Source of the DNA: JBEKSX01 sp049516635
GTDB taxonomy: Bacteria; Bacteroidota; Ignavibacteria; Tepidaquicellales; OLB5
Reading direction: 5' to 3'
DNA: 48,781 bases
Assembly (NCBI GenBank): GCA_049516635.1
Contig: JBEKSX010000004.1
Coordinates: 1 to 48,781 of the forward strand
Shown piece after piece: positions 16,335 to 25,452 of the stretch. Every line of letters begins with the position of its first letter. Position 1 is the stretch's first letter. Position numbers and translations under genes: made by a program. The notes under the pieces were generated by a model. That model worked only from the letters and a program-made list of their open reading frames with translations. It ran no database searches and was not told the origin of the DNA.

Positions 16335-17237
16335 TTACCAATCACCGAATACAAAACTATTTTGCCCTGTGATTTTATGTCCTGCGATTTTATCAGTCAC
16401 TGTTACAGTAAAGCCAAGCGAATAGGGTGCACTTTTATTCTCTGTGAAATTATCAAATGCAGCCTTCGAAGAGAACGCATTCATTGTAATATCGTAAGTG
16501 GTTGCACCTGCTTGCTTAATGGTTACGGGACCTGTGAACTTTACATCCAGCTGCCCGGGGAAATCATCTGTTATAGTGACTCTATATCCCACATTCCTCT
16601 GCAGATCTGTCACCCTAGTATCTTCGTTCATAGTTGCTATCCTTTGAAAAGATATCTTGGGTTTTTCGTTGGGTTTTAATTCCACTGTTTTAGATGAATT
16701 TCCCACACGAATGACTACTGAACTCTGACCGCCTGTTTCAAATGTCTTTGTGCTCTTAGGTGGAATGCTTGTTATTCCTACTATCTCCAGAGGTACATCA
16801 TATGGGTTATTTAAAGTATTCAGAGTAAATTGCGTGAGTGAAATACTCCCAATACGTATCTCCTGCATTTCATTGGGATCCTTCTTTTCTTCCGGTTTTT
16901 CTTTCTTTAGTTCATATTTTTCTAAGACCTCAGTTTTTGGCATAAAATTAGCAATATCTATCTTCGGCATATTTTCAACTATGCGTTTTAGGTTTTCATT
17001 CTCTGCCAAAAGCTTTTTATCTACTACAACAAAATAATTTGTATCCACCATGACCATTTTCTTCATCACATCATACAATTTTTCGAGGGAGTCCATGGTA
17101 ATTTGCGGTTTCGGTTTGCCGTCATCTTCAACTACCTGGGTTAGATTAAGATTTGCCCCTTTGATTGCTACCACGCATACAACGAAGATATACAATGATT
17201 GATAAATTATGAATTTGACATCATGTTGTTTTTTCAC
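16335..17237 (-). CDS. Single-pass envelope protein, possible GldM-like motor partner
   Basis: A 300-residue protein with a short Lys-rich start, one membrane helix (about residues 9-28, FIIYQSLYIFVVCVVAIKGA), a helical segment (45-115) and beta-rich domains (about 125-300) predicted to be in the periplasm. This order resembles GldM of the T9SS motor: N-terminal helix, helical domain, then beta domains. Similarity to GldM is by layout only. The membrane helix has no Asp of the MotB/ExbD type; GldM also lacks one. The start is GTG at 17237 with a good AGGAG eight bases upstream, one of the few clear Shine-Dalgarno sites in the window. It lies 29 bases after the putative stator gene. Confidence 0.5.
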   Translation of the reverse strand: MKKQHDVKFIIYQSLYIFVVCVVAIKGANLNLTQVVEDDGKPKPQITMDSLEKLYDVMKKMVMVDTNYFVVVDKKLLAENENLKRIVENMPKIDIANFMPKTEVLEKYELKKEKPEEKKDPNEMQEIRIGSISLTQFTLNTLNNPYDVPLEIVGITSIPPKSTKTFETGGQSSVVIRVGNSSKTVELKPNEKPKISFQRIATMNEDTRVTDLQRNVGYRVTITDDFPGQLDVKFTGPVTIKQAGATTYDITMNAFSSKAAFDNFTENKSAPYSLGFTVTVTDKIAGHKITGQNSFVFGDW

Positions 17238-17266
17238 TGTTTATTCTCCTAAATGAGATTATAAAA

Positions 17267-18502
17267 TTAACGTTTACCTGCTAAATATGCCAGGTTATCG
17301 AGACCCCTTATAGCCTGAGCATCTTTGAGTGAATTGGCAGTCTCGGTCAGCATATGAGCTGTTATCTGCAGTTCTTTCAGCATGTTTTCGTCCGGGTATT
17401 TAATATGCGCCAGTTCACCCAGGAAATTTCTCATGGCATCAAGATTCTTTTTCATAATTTCACTGTATTCGGCAGTCTGGCTGGCAGCAGATAGTGCCGT
17501 GGTTAGAGATTGTGCTGTGATCTGAATTTCTTTCAATACTTCGGTATCGTGTACATTGGTTTTGCTCATCTCAGTAATAGCAGTTTTCATAATAACTACA
17601 TTTTTCGAGATATGATCGCTGAACTCGGAAGCTCTCTGGAGTGAATTGTAGATTTCCATTGCTTCCTCTTTTGAAAACTTTTCGATACCGGTCATATCGG
17701 CGCTCTTTCTGGAAAATCCGTCATGCAGCTGCTGTAATATTGCTCTTTGATGTATATCGTCACGCTCACTGAAATATTCTTTTTCAAGATCATTTAGTTC
17801 TTCACGGAGTTCGGCGAATTGTAAACCCTGGGAATCAAATACTATTTCAAAAAGCTTAGCGATTGCAAGTATAACGATTGATTTAATTTCGAAAGGCACT
17901 GAGAACCCCAAAAATATTATTGGACCTTCCTTTATACTTATCAGCAGGATAGCGGCACCAAGCAGAGGTAATGCTGTTCCCAATCCGTCTACTATGCTTG
18001 CATATCGGTTTGTAATTCTTTCTATGATCTCCTGCGAAACACCTTTCATACTGACTTCTTTTAATAATTTTCTATAGGATAGTTCTGCGCAAAGTATGAA
18101 TACCGCATACAGGATAAAGGGCATTATCCAAAGAGTAACCGGTTCTACCCCCTTATTAAGAGTAGTTGAACCCGGGAAAACCCAGTTGGCAAGATTTTCT
18201 GCAACCTTACCTAAAAACGGGACTCTTGAGACATCAATAAAAATAGAAATAATTAATGCAATTAATGAGGGGACTGCAGATTTCATCCTGCCAAGAAAAC
18301 CCTGTGATTGAATTGCAGATATACCTTTATTAATCAGGTACTGTTTTAATTCATGGAACTCGGTCGATTCACGCATTAATTCCTGTACCCTTTTATCCAT
18401 ATTGTCATTTTTAAAGCTGCTACCGAAAAGCTGAGAAGGCATACCTCCAGACGCTACCGCTTTATCATTACCCCTAGTGTTTACTGTCGGATTTTGATCC
18501 AT
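17267..18502 (-). CDS. Multi-pass membrane protein, possible MotA/ExbB- or GldL-like stator
   Basis: A 411-residue protein with a cytoplasmic N-terminus (1-75), four hydrophobic segments (about 80-105, 122-145, 175-192 and 196-222) and a long Lys/Glu-rich, coiled-coil-prone C-terminal tail (225-411). The third segment reads GTALPLLGAAILLISI, close to the APLLG(L)LGTV pattern of MotA/TolQ/ExbB proteins. The tail contains an internal repeat: LKEIQITAQSLTTAL and LKELQITAHMLTETA. Together with the single-pass protein encoded next, the layout fits a proton-driven stator pair such as GldL-GldM or ZorA-ZorB. An acidic channel residue was not identified with confidence. A GGAG lies 9-10 bases upstream of the ATG. 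Confidence 0.5.
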   Translation of the reverse strand: MDQNPTVNTRGNDKAVASGGMPSQLFGSSFKNDNMDKRVQELMRESTEFHELKQYLINKGISAIQSQGFLGRMKSAVPSLIALIISIFIDVSRVPFLGKVAENLANWVFPGSTTLNKGVEPVTLWIMPFILYAVFILCAELSYRKLLKEVSMKGVSQEIIERITNRYASIVDGLGTALPLLGAAILLISIKEGPIIFLGFSVPFEIKSIVILAIAKLFEIVFDSQGLQFAELREELNDLEKEYFSERDDIHQRAILQQLHDGFSRKSADMTGIEKFSKEEAMEIYNSLQRASEFSDHISKNVVIMKTAITEMSKTNVHDTEVLKEIQITAQSLTTALSAASQTAEYSEIMKKNLDAMRNFLGELAHIKYPDENMLKELQITAHMLTETANSLKDAQAIRGLDNLAYLAGKR

Positions 18503-18720
18503 TTTTTTTACTCCGTTATTTATAAAGTTTTTATTTACAAATTCGATATATCTTGCCGAAATATCCGTATTAAGAGAACTTCAATAAAACCAAGAAAACC
18601 AGGTTTTTTTATCCCTCTTGTTATACAATATTTAACTATTTTTTCAAAAAAACAATACCCTAATTACGTTAGCTGTAATTTATTATTTACTCAAATCCTT
18701 TGTTTTTTTGCAAAAAATAA

Positions 18721-20007
18721 TTATCTTAAAGAATGAACGATATTTTGTGGTAAAAGTTCGGGTTTTGTAATAACGATTTTCTTTTGGAACTCGGAAATGA
18801 ACTTTTTTAAAGTATACTTTACCGGCCAGGCTACAGCATCACCGAATGCACAAATTGTATTACCTTCAATATTATTTGCAATATCGACTAAAAGATCAAG
18901 GTCTTCTTTTCTGCCGGAACCTTCATCTATCCGCCTTAATATTTTAAGCATCCAGCCGCATCCCTCTCTGCAGGGTGTGCATTGGCCGCATGATTCATGA
19001 TAATAAAATTGTGTAATTCTTAGCAATACTTTTACTATATCAGCGTCTTCATTCATCACAATAATTCCTGCAGTGCCTATGCTCGAACCCACAGCTTTAA
19101 GGCTCTCCTGATCCATTTTTAAGCCCACAACTTCTTCAGCTATGAGAGGAGGCATAGAGCTGCCCCCCGGGATTACCATTTTAATCTTCTTATTATTTGT
19201 AACCCCTCCTGCATATTTATAAATTATATCCGTTAATAAGGTCCCTGTCGGAAGTTCGTATACTCCCGGTTTATTAACATGGCCGCTGATACCGAACAAC
19301 AGGGTGCCCGGATGTTTAGGTTCGCCGATCCCGGAATACCACTCTCCTCCATGTTCAATTATCGGGGGAATATTAGCGATAGTTTCAATATTATTGATAG
19401 TAGTGGGGCAGCCCCATAATCCAAATGCTGCAGGGAAAGGGGGTCTTACCCTGGGGTAGCCCCTTTTACCTTCAATTGAATTCATGAGAGCAGATTCCTC
19501 TCCGCAAATATATGCTCCCGCACCGCTGTGAATAAATATATCTGTAGAAAAATTAGAACCAAGTATGTTCTTACCGATAAGCTTTTGCTCATATGCATCA
19601 TTTATTGCAGTTTGAAGTAATTCCTGCCATTTGTGATATTCACCGCGGATGTATACATAAGCAGTTTTAATATTCATCGCATAACATGCAATAAGAGTGC
19701 CTTCAATGAATTGGTGCGGATTAAATTCAAATATTTGCCTGTCCTTGAACGTTCCCGGTTCAGCTTCATCACCGTTGCAGCAAAGGTAACACGGTTTATC
19801 GGATTTCTTCGGCATGAAAGACCATTTCAATCCTGTCGGGAAGCATGCACCTCCCCTTCCTCTTAATCCCGATTTTTTTACTTCTTCAATAATTTCATCG
19901 GTCTTCATTTTGAACAATGCTTTGTTTAAAGCTTCATAGCCTCCGTTTTTAAGGTAAACATCGAGTTTGTGATAGTCGGGAATATTTTTTAGGATTAATG
20001 GTTCCAA
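18721..20007 (-). CDS. nuoF: NADH-quinone oxidoreductase subunit F (NADH-binding)
   Basis: The 51-kDa-type subunit of complex I binds NADH and FMN and passes electrons to its N3 [4Fe-4S] cluster. Visible motifs are RGRGGACFPTGLKWSF (NADH/FMN loop), CNGDEAEPGTFKDR, GAGAYICGEESALMNSIEG and the cluster ligands CGQCTPCREGC plus a Cys in NTICAFGDA. The length (428) is normal. The start is TTG at 20007, which gives a usual N-terminus. It is the last of four nuo genes, 15 bp after nuoE; nuoG does not follow. Confidence 0.96.
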   Translation of the reverse strand: MEPLILKNIPDYHKLDVYLKNGGYEALNKALFKMKTDEIIEEVKKSGLRGRGGACFPTGLKWSFMPKKSDKPCYLCCNGDEAEPGTFKDRQIFEFNPHQFIEGTLIACYAMNIKTAYVYIRGEYHKWQELLQTAINDAYEQKLIGKNILGSNFSTDIFIHSGAGAYICGEESALMNSIEGKRGYPRVRPPFPAAFGLWGCPTTINNIETIANIPPIIEHGGEWYSGIGEPKHPGTLLFGISGHVNKPGVYELPTGTLLTDIIYKYAGGVTNNKKIKMVIPGGSSMPPLIAEEVVGLKMDQESLKAVGSSIGTAGIIVMNEDADIVKVLLRITQFYYHESCGQCTPCREGCGWMLKILRRIDEGSGRKEDLDLLVDIANNIEGNTICAFGDAVAWPVKYTLKKFISEFQKKIVITKPELLPQNIVHSLR

Positions 20008-20022
20008 ATGTGGTCTTATAAT

Positions 20023-20517
20023 TTAAGGATTCTTATCTGTTTTCATCGATAATGATTCTATTATTTTATCGATCTTTTCTTTATTAAGGTTTTCTTCATA
20101 GTGATCGTTCACCTGCATTGCGGGTGCTGTTCCGCAGCTGCCGAGGCATTCAACTTCGTTCAGCGTGAACATTCCGTCGGGCGTTGTTTCTCCCGAACTG
20201 ATATTTAGTTTTTCGGATATGTATTTTAAAATATCATAGCTTCCGCGAAGCATGCACGATATATTGGTGCAAACCTCCAGATGGAATTTACCCTTCGGGA
20301 CTGAGTTGAGCATAGTATAAAATTTTACTACTCCATAAATTTGTTCGGAAGGTATGTCCAATAGCTTGCTTATATACTTCATGGTATCTTCCGATATCCA
20401 ACCGAATTGTTTTTGTACAAGCCAAAGTGCAGGCATGAGAGCTGCTGAAGAAACAGGATAATGTTCCTTTATTGCCTCTAATTTTTTTAAATTATCTTCC
20501 GAGAATTTAATATCCAT
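20023..20517 (-). CDS. nuoE: NADH-quinone oxidoreductase subunit E ([2Fe-2S])
   Basis: The 24-kDa-type subunit of complex I carries the N1a [2Fe-2S] cluster. Ligands are visible as CTNISC (Cys-x4-Cys) and CLGSC (Cys-x3-Cys) in the thioredoxin-like C-terminal half, with a helical N-terminal domain before it (PALWLVQKQFGWIS). The length (164) fits. It lies between nuoD (79-bp gap) and nuoF (15-bp gap). Confidence 0.95.
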   Translation of the reverse strand: MDIKFSEDNLKKLEAIKEHYPVSSAALMPALWLVQKQFGWISEDTMKYISKLLDIPSEQIYGVVKFYTMLNSVPKGKFHLEVCTNISCMLRGSYDILKYISEKLNISSGETTPDGMFTLNEVECLGSCGTAPAMQVNDHYEENLNKEKIDKIIESLSMKTDKNP

Positions 20518-20596
20518 TTTGGGATTTTATTTTTACCAGCCTTAAAGTTCAAAATGTTTTTATGTGATACCGAAAGAATTAATAAATGACACACAC

Positions 20597-21886
20597 TTAT
20601 TTATCTGCTTCACCCATAACAGGGTCTACGCTGCCAATAATAGCTACAATATCTGATATCAGGCAGCCTTTCATCATTATTGGGAGAGCTTGAATATTCA
20701 CAAATGAAGGTGAACGTATTTTCAACCTGAACGGGTACCCGGTGCCGCTGCTGATGATATAAAAACCGAGTTCTCCTTTAGACGATTCGATTGCGAAGTA
20801 GGATTCAGTGCCTGCCGGGGGAATATTGCCGAAATTGATGAGCATAAAGTCGTTAATCAGCTCTTCCATCTTTGTGTACACATTTTCTTTACGGGGCAAG
20901 ACTTGCTTTGTATCGTGCAGATCGATCGGTCCGCCGGGAAGCTTGTCAAGGCACTGTGCAATTATCTTTTTGCTTTCTGTCATTTCGCGTATCCTGACGT
21001 AATATCTTGCAAGGCAATCGCCTCCAGTCAACACAGGAATTTCGAAATCAAGCTCTTTGTACACCAGGTATGGCTCGTCTTTCCGCAGGTCTCTTTGGAC
21101 ACCGCTCGCACGCAGGTTGGGTCCAGTAAGACCGATTGAAATAGCATCTTCCTTAGAAATAATTCCTACACCATCGCACCTGTTAACGAAGATCCTATTT
21201 CTCTCAATAAGATTTCTGCACTCTATTAGATTTGCATCGAATTCACCGAGATATGCTGTTATTCTATTTATTGCTTCATCAGTAATATCCAGAGCCAATC
21301 CGCCAATGCGGGTATAGGAAGTAGTGAATCTAACACCGGTAAGAATATCCAGAATATCGAGAATTTTTTCCCTCTCTCTGAATGCCCATAAAAAAACAGT
21401 AAGTGCACCGACATCCATTGCCATCGAACCCATCCAGACGAAATGGGAGGCTAGTCGTGAGAGTTCACAGCAAATAGTTCTTATATATTGTGCCCTGGGA
21501 GGTGCTTCTATACCGATAAGTTTTTCTACTGCTAATGCATAAGCCACATTATTTGAAGGAGGTGAAAGATAATCAAGCCTGTCAGTGTGCGGTATGAACT
21601 CATGAAAGGTCATATTCTCTGCCAGCTTTTCATATCCTCTGTGAAGATACCCGATATCAGGAACAACTTTTACTACTGTTTCACCGTCAAGGCTTACAAG
21701 TAATCGCATCACTCCGTGCGTAGCCGGGTGCTGGGGACCCATATTCAGTACTAACTGATTTTCAAGTGCGTCATCAAAATAAGCTTTTATATCATCCGTC
21801 TCCAGCGCTTTTAATATTTTTTCCTGTTCGACTTTCGCGAGTTCACTTTTCGGTTCAGTATTTATCAAATAGTCAGATGGTTCCAT
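20597..21886 (-). CDS. nuoD: NADH-quinone oxidoreductase subunit D (49-kDa type)
   Basis: A quinone-site subunit of the peripheral arm of complex I. It has the family start LVLNMGPQHPATHGVMRL, DIGYLHRGYEK and PHTDRLDYLSP. The C-terminus DIVAIIGSVDPVMGEADK corresponds to the usual ending. The residue region RASGVQRDLRKDEPY is also conserved. Its 429 residues are normal for a NuoD not fused to NuoC. It starts 1 base after nuoC ends, so the two are translationally coupled. Confidence 0.96.
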   Translation of the reverse strand: MEPSDYLINTEPKSELAKVEQEKILKALETDDIKAYFDDALENQLVLNMGPQHPATHGVMRLLVSLDGETVVKVVPDIGYLHRGYEKLAENMTFHEFIPHTDRLDYLSPPSNNVAYALAVEKLIGIEAPPRAQYIRTICCELSRLASHFVWMGSMAMDVGALTVFLWAFREREKILDILDILTGVRFTTSYTRIGGLALDITDEAINRITAYLGEFDANLIECRNLIERNRIFVNRCDGVGIISKEDAISIGLTGPNLRASGVQRDLRKDEPYLVYKELDFEIPVLTGGDCLARYYVRIREMTESKKIIAQCLDKLPGGPIDLHDTKQVLPRKENVYTKMEELINDFMLINFGNIPPAGTESYFAIESSKGELGFYIISSGTGYPFRLKIRSPSFVNIQALPIMMKGCLISDIVAIIGSVDPVMGEADK

Positions 21887-21887
21887 T

Positions 21888-22373
21888 TTATTTTTTAGGT
21901 AATTCTACGGCTCCGGGAAGACCCATCAGAGGATAATCTTTCCTTAGCGGGAAATATTCAAAATCGTCTCTCATGTAGATTCTTCTGAGATCGGGGTGAC
22001 CGGAAAATATAATGCCATACATATCGTAAGCTTCACGTTCTTCCCAGTCTGCAGTCTGCCATACAGAAGATACGGTAGGTGCTTCCGGTTTATTGGAATT
22101 TAATTTTACCCTTAAAAATATACGCTGTTTTTTTTCAATCGACCACAAGTTATACATTAATTCAAACCTGTTATCCTTAGTAAATCGGTCAATTCCGGCA
22201 ATATCAGTTAGGAGGTTAAATCCGAAATCATTTTTCAAACACGAGCATACCTCAACAAGATCTATCGGTGGAATTTCAATGCAATTATATCCTTTGATCT
22301 CGGTAAATAATAAATTTTTAGCAAATGCCTTACTAGATAATTTCTCTTTCAGTTCGTCAATCATCTCTTTCAT
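21888..22373 (-). CDS. nuoC: NADH-quinone oxidoreductase subunit C (30-kDa type)
   Basis: The 30-kDa-type subunit of the complex I peripheral arm. The signature EREAYDMYGIIFSGHPDLRR lies near residues 115-135, followed by DYPLMGLPGAVELP at the end. It is the first gene of the nuoCDEF run; nuoA and nuoB, which normally precede it, are not in the window. A hairpin terminator (22469-22501) ends the gene upstream, so transcription of nuoCDEF should start in 22374-22468. Confidence 0.95.
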   Translation of the reverse strand: MKEMIDELKEKLSSKAFAKNLLFTEIKGYNCIEIPPIDLVEVCSCLKNDFGFNLLTDIAGIDRFTKDNRFELMYNLWSIEKKQRIFLRVKLNSNKPEAPTVSSVWQTADWEEREAYDMYGIIFSGHPDLRRIYMRDDFEYFPLRKDYPLMGLPGAVELPKK

Positions 22374-22468
22374 AATCTATAAATTTACTAAATTATATAT
22401 TTTTAAAAAAGGTTAATTAATAATTGGTTGAAATTACAGTATTACATATGATATAACATAAAAATAAA

Positions 22469-22501
22469 AAAAGGAGTTTGCTTCTAAAGCAAACTCCTTT
22501 T
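22469..22501 (-). terminator. Rho-independent terminator after the 273-residue T9SS protein gene
   Basis: A 13-bp perfect stem (AAAAGGAGTTTGC / GCAAACTCCTTTT) with a 7-base loop lies 17 bases past the stop at 22519 and is followed on the minus strand by a T-rich tract. It separates this gene from nuoC. Confidence 0.85.
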
Positions 22502-22518
22502 AATGGAAGCAATTTTGT

Positions 22519-23340
22519 TTACTTCATGAGAACCATCTTGAGTGTCTGTGTGAACTCGCCGGAGATTATCTTGTAGAAATACAGCCCGCTTGCATAATTA
22601 GCTGCATCCCAGGTCACTTCATAAGTACCGGGTTTGAGCTGTTCATTCACAAGAGTTTCTATTTCTCTGCCGAGTGCATCATAAACTATTATCCTGACAT
22701 CCGAAGTCTTCATTATATCATACTTAATCGTTGTCGACGGGTTGAACGGATTAGGATAGTTTTGATACAGTTGATAATACCTCGGTACTTTAGTGGTGAT
22801 CCGTGTATTGATCCCTATAGGAGTACAGGAATTATCGGTTTTCGTCCACTGGGTACCATAAGTTAACGGTGTTAATGTATCGAAGATGGCTGAAAAGGTC
22901 TGAATAATTGTATTGATACATGCACCCGAATCGAGAACATTCCACCGGACGCTTCCAAGAGTGTAGGTACCCGGAGCTAAAATGTAGGTTGTTACATTAC
23001 GTTTCAGCAGGATATTCAGACTGATCGCTGTATCATGCAGAATCTTAGTTGTAGTCATGTTCCAGTAATTATTATTGCCAGAGAGATTGATATTAGCATT
23101 TGTTGCAGGATTATCCTCTTTCACAGTTAAGGCATTTGCAGGAATGGTATTGAAGCTTATCCTGATGCAGGTAGGACCAACCTTCCACTGTTGTTGTGCG
23201 GAAGAAATCGTTGCTACCACATCATAAATAAAAAACCCCTGATCCAACCTTGAGTTTTGGAGCGAGAAATTGACAACCTGTGACTGAAGAATATTTGCAA
23301 CCATCAAAAATATTGTAGTAAAAAAGATTATTTTTTTCAT
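22519..23340 (-). CDS. Secreted protein with T9SS sorting domain and possible cohesin-like N-terminus
   Basis: A 273-residue exported protein: signal peptide (1-20), an all-beta domain (about 22-175), and a C-terminal type IX sorting domain (about 188-273) with YQNYPNPFNPSTTIKY, VYDALGREIETLVNE and GLYFYKI. That last domain directs export through the T9SS and is usually cleaved on the cell surface. The N-terminal domain, with WKVGPTCIRISFNT and TYTLGSVRWNVLD, looks like a cohesin-type fold, but this is a pattern-level guess. The upstream gene encodes a protein with a dockerin-like end. The two genes are 57 bp apart on one strand, and a strong terminator follows this one. Confidence 0.85.
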   Translation of the reverse strand: MKKIIFFTTIFLMVANILQSQVVNFSLQNSRLDQGFFIYDVVATISSAQQQWKVGPTCIRISFNTIPANALTVKEDNPATNANINLSGNNNYWNMTTTKILHDTAISLNILLKRNVTTYILAPGTYTLGSVRWNVLDSGACINTIIQTFSAIFDTLTPLTYGTQWTKTDNSCTPIGINTRITTKVPRYYQLYQNYPNPFNPSTTIKYDIMKTSDVRIIVYDALGREIETLVNEQLKPGTYEVTWDAANYASGLYFYKIISGEFTQTLKMVLMK

Positions 23341-23397
23341 GATTGTATTATTTAAATTTTTAAATATTTATTTCTACTTTTTCCATAGCGCACTGGA

Positions 23398-25452
23398 TCA
23401 AGGTCTTTTCTTAGTAATAAAGAAATTAGAATATATTATCGGCAGGTCATAGCCGTCAACAAAGGTATCTCCATTCAGATCACTGCTGATATATCCGTCT
23501 TTACCGAACTGTGAAACAAGTATAGTGTAATCGTCACCGAATATCTGGCCATCCTGGTTGATGTCACCTCCATATAGTACGCAGATCGATCCTATCTGTT
23601 TCATATTTGAGCCATAAGCTTTAGTGAGTCCGGTTGTGAAATCATAGTTGGCAGGCGTTCCGGTTGCAAAAAGTACGGGTGCACTGCTCCAGGTTTCGAG
23701 ATGATTTCTGTGATGTATCACTATGTAGTAACTTCCGCTCGGTGCATTTCCGAAACTGCACACTCCGGTTCCGCTTGAACTCAGGTAGATCATGGAACTA
23801 TCCCTGAACGCATTAGGTGAAGTTGCATTTGCTAATATCACATCTATCGTATCGAGGACCTGATTTTGTGCTATTGGATTATAAAATCCTTCAAGGTACA
23901 CCTTTATGTTTGCCTGTAGCGTAGTCAATGTAGTGAAGTTGCATGCAGTAGAATAGTTGCTGACCTGAGTTGTGCAATTGCGTGCTCTTACATGCCAGTA
24001 ATATGTAACCCCGCCCTGAAGGTGACCTGTCCCTATAGTATAGAAAGTATCCGGGACATTAATATCGAATATTACGTTAGTGAAACCCGAATTTACCGAA
24101 ACCTGCAGCTGGTATTCAGTTGCTGATGTTGATCTGTTCCATCTGAAAGTGAATGACAAAGGTATACCCGACTGACTGCACGGATAAACCAATGCCGGTA
24201 CGGAAGGTGCAGGCGGTAATGTCCAGAAAAGCCATATATCAGAGAATGGTCCCGTACCTGAGGAATTAGAAGCCCTGACTCTCCAATAATATTTGGTATT
24301 CGTATTCAGAGCATTTGCAGGCGGTGTATAAGTGGGAGAGCTAACAACAACTGCAATAGCTATGCCTGTAGTGAAAGAAGGATCGGTTCCAACTTGCAGC
24401 AGATAGCTTGTAGCAGTCGGAACAGCGCTCCAGTTAAACTGCGGATTCCGTGATTGACAGTCCGCACTATCAGATGGTGAAATTAACACCGGTGCTGCAG
24501 GCGGACCCGGCATCGTTGTAAAATCCCACGTAGGTGAAGAATAATTTCCCCAGCCGCCTGAATTATGTGCCTGTACATGCCAATAATAAGTTGTAGAACC
24601 TCCAAGTGGCGAGGGTACTTGATATTGCGTTACATTATTTGGAGTAGTGATATCTATTATAATATTGTTGAAAGCCGCGTCTGAAGCTAAAAGTAAATGA
24701 TACTGATCAACTGCCCATCCCGTAACCGGATTCCATGTTAATAGAGGAGTCAATGAGACACCTGTAGCATGGTTAGGCGGTGATTGTAACGTCGGAGCAG
24801 GTGGCGGCGCAGAAGCTGTCGAAAAATGCCATACAGTAGAGGCTGGACTTGGACCGCCGCTATTTACAGCATATACTCTCCAATAATACACGGTCCCATT
24901 AGCTAATGGTTGTGATCCGTTCGTGTATTGGGTCGAATATATATAGTTTACATCAATGGTCGTGGTACCGAAATTTTGGTCAGTCGAAACCTGTATGTGA
25001 TACCAATTAGCCCCGGAGGATGAACTCCAAAGAAATGTGAGTATCACAGGAATATTTGTTGCATTGTTAGCAGGATAGACCAGTACAGGTGCAGGAGGCG
25101 GGGGATTTGCTGTTGTAAAATCCCAAAACCCTGTCCATGCAGTATCGGGACCGTTCACAGCTCTTGCATGCCAATTATAATGCGTGCTGCCTGTCAACTC
25201 TCCGGTTTGTGTTGTATATTCGGATAAAGCTAAATTAGTGTGATTGACAACAAGATTAAACTGATCATCATATATTTGAATGGCATAGAGAGTGGCAGGC
25301 GGAAGGTCAGACCACTGAAATGTGTAGATAACAGGTACATCTATAGCATGATTTGCAGGAAGTTGTAAATTTGGTGGCGGGGGTATTTTAGCGAAGCTCT
25401 GGCTTGCTAAAATTAACGATAATAAAATAAAAAGAGAAAGAATTTTTTTCAT
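23398..25452 (-). CDS. Secreted multi-domain protein: five FnIII-like repeats and a dockerin-like C-terminus
   Basis: A 684-residue exported protein with a signal peptide (1-21, ending QSFA). About five repeats of ~97 residues cover residues 23-508. Each opens with a Pro-rich P-x-L-x-x-P segment, has a central W (FLWSS, LTWNP, FNWSA) and closes with YYWHVRA-like and W-x-FTT strands, as in fibronectin type III domains. After a beta domain (510-610), the end has two EF-hand-like loops, DINQDGQIFGDD and DLNGDTFVDGYD, typical of dockerin type I repeats. It lacks the NPFNP sorting domain, so how it stays at the surface is unclear. AAAGGGG lies close before the ATG. Confidence 0.82.
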   Translation of the reverse strand: MKKILSLFILLSLILASQSFAKIPPPPNLQLPANHAIDVPVIYTFQWSDLPPATLYAIQIYDDQFNLVVNHTNLALSEYTTQTGELTGSTHYNWHARAVNGPDTAWTGFWDFTTANPPPPAPVLVYPANNATNIPVILTFLWSSSSGANWYHIQVSTDQNFGTTTIDVNYIYSTQYTNGSQPLANGTVYYWRVYAVNSGGPSPASTVWHFSTASAPPPAPTLQSPPNHATGVSLTPLLTWNPVTGWAVDQYHLLLASDAAFNNIIIDITTPNNVTQYQVPSPLGGSTTYYWHVQAHNSGGWGNYSSPTWDFTTMPGPPAAPVLISPSDSADCQSRNPQFNWSAVPTATSYLLQVGTDPSFTTGIAIAVVVSSPTYTPPANALNTNTKYYWRVRASNSSGTGPFSDIWLFWTLPPAPSVPALVYPCSQSGIPLSFTFRWNRSTSATEYQLQVSVNSGFTNVIFDINVPDTFYTIGTGHLQGGVTYYWHVRARNCTTQVSNYSTACNFTTLTTLQANIKVYLEGFYNPIAQNQVLDTIDVILANATSPNAFRDSSMIYLSSSGTGVCSFGNAPSGSYYIVIHHRNHLETWSSAPVLFATGTPANYDFTTGLTKAYGSNMKQIGSICVLYGGDINQDGQIFGDDYTILVSQFGKDGYISSDLNGDTFVDGYDLPIIYSNFFITKKRP

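Noticed and set aside
17267..18502. Zorya (ZorA/ZorB) defence system
   Set aside because: The stator-like tail recalls ZorA, but no helicase or nuclease partners (ZorC/D/E) lie nearby and the single-pass partner lacks an OmpA-like peptidoglycan-binding domain and the channel Asp.
18581..18682. Terminator for nuoF or promoter hairpin before the stator-like gene
   Set aside because: Only short imperfect stems (6 bp AAAACC/GGTTTT and 6 bp AATTAC/GTAATT) with no proper T tract on the minus strand.
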